From: DASXTB01 sp036505615
Lineage (GTDB): Bacteria > Acidobacteriota > UBA6911 > JACQSX01
Reading direction: 5' to 3'
DNA length: 12,748 bases
Assembly (NCBI GenBank): GCA_036505615.1
Contig: DASXTB010000139.1
Coordinates: forward strand, 1-12,748
The translations under genes and the position numbers were made by a program. Below, piece by piece: positions 12,528 through 12,748 of this stretch (position 1 is its first letter; the number at the start of each line of letters is the position of its first letter). Under the pieces are notes generated by a model that saw only the letters and a program-made list of their open reading frames with translations, did not search any database and was not told where the DNA came from.

Positions 12528-12690
12528 AATCCTCAACTATTAACCTTCTTTGTCAAGGAATTTCTTAACTGGTAAAGCTGCTCTACCAAAGATGCTGCGC
12601 TAGTGTACATAACTGCGCTAGTACCATTTTTGCGAAACCATTTTCGTAACTATTGCGAAATTTCTTGACTAATAAGACCGAGAGCCGAGC
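12528..12690. promoter_or_regulatory. AT-rich spacer of repeat E with short direct repeats
   Basis: No ORF. CTGCGCTAGT occurs at 12595-12604 and 12613-12622 (18-bp period), TTGCGAAA at 12630-12637 and 12653-12660, and AATTTCTT(A/G)ACT twice (near 12559 and 12659). Such spaced direct repeats could be operator sites for a gene beyond the window, but no start of that gene is visible, so the regulatory role is only a suggestion. Confidence 0.3.
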
Positions 12691-12748
12691 CGCCACCCGC
12701 CACCCGTCACCGGGCACCCGTCACCCGTCACCCGTCACCCGTCACCCG
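12691..12748 (-). repeat. Repeat E, right arm (inverted, runs off the window)
   Basis: CACCCGT/CACCCGC units on the + strand, the reverse complement of the left arm, continuing to the last base of the window. Confidence 0.9.

Overview
The window reads as a piece of an Acidobacteriota-like chromosome, probably a soil or metagenome member of a Blastocatellia-type lineage. This is an inference from an ECF sigma factor paired with a carboxypeptidase-regulatory-like anti-sigma, a two-subunit M16 peptidase, stand-alone MacB-type permeases and abundant GC-rich minisatellites. No RNA gene is present to confirm it. The window has three zones.

Zone 1 (1-2830): after a small VOC-fold gene on the + strand comes a stretch that I read, on the - strand, as a decaying integron-type cassette array without an integrase. 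Two folded attC-like sites (2274-2362 and 1749-1840) and several isolated GTTAGGC/GTTAGAC core sites separate short cassette-sized genes. In transcription order these are a frameshifted hicB and a hicA with a nonsense codon, a truncated HNH-type ORF overlapping an intact 83-residue membrane protein, a broken brnT, an unrecognised ORF tail, and a DUF6884/YaaA-like gene. Most of the toxin-antitoxin cargo is dead; the membrane protein and the DUF6884-like gene look intact.

Zone 2 (2935-8000, all - strand): two M16 peptidase subunits, the upstream one with the HFFEH zinc motif and the downstream one without it, followed after an 80-bp gap by an ECF sigma factor and its membrane anti-sigma, coupled by an ATGA overlap. 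Zone 3 (8341-12489, + strand, divergent from zone 2): a MacA/HlyD-type adaptor and two MacB/FtsX-type permeases; no ATPase or outer-membrane channel lies inside the window.

The most unusual pattern is in the repeats. Five successive gene junctions (M16 non-catalytic start, M16 catalytic start, adaptor/permease 1, permease 1/permease 2, and after permease 2) each carry two tracts of 7-8 bp tandem repeats, G-rich or GAATGTC-type on one side and the reverse complement on the other, flanking a spacer of about 15-200 bp. In both M16 genes the tract lies inside the reading frame between the start codon and the signal-peptide core, so it encodes a low-complexity Ser/Pro-rich N-terminus. The sigma/anti-sigma genes and the cassette zone lack these pairs.
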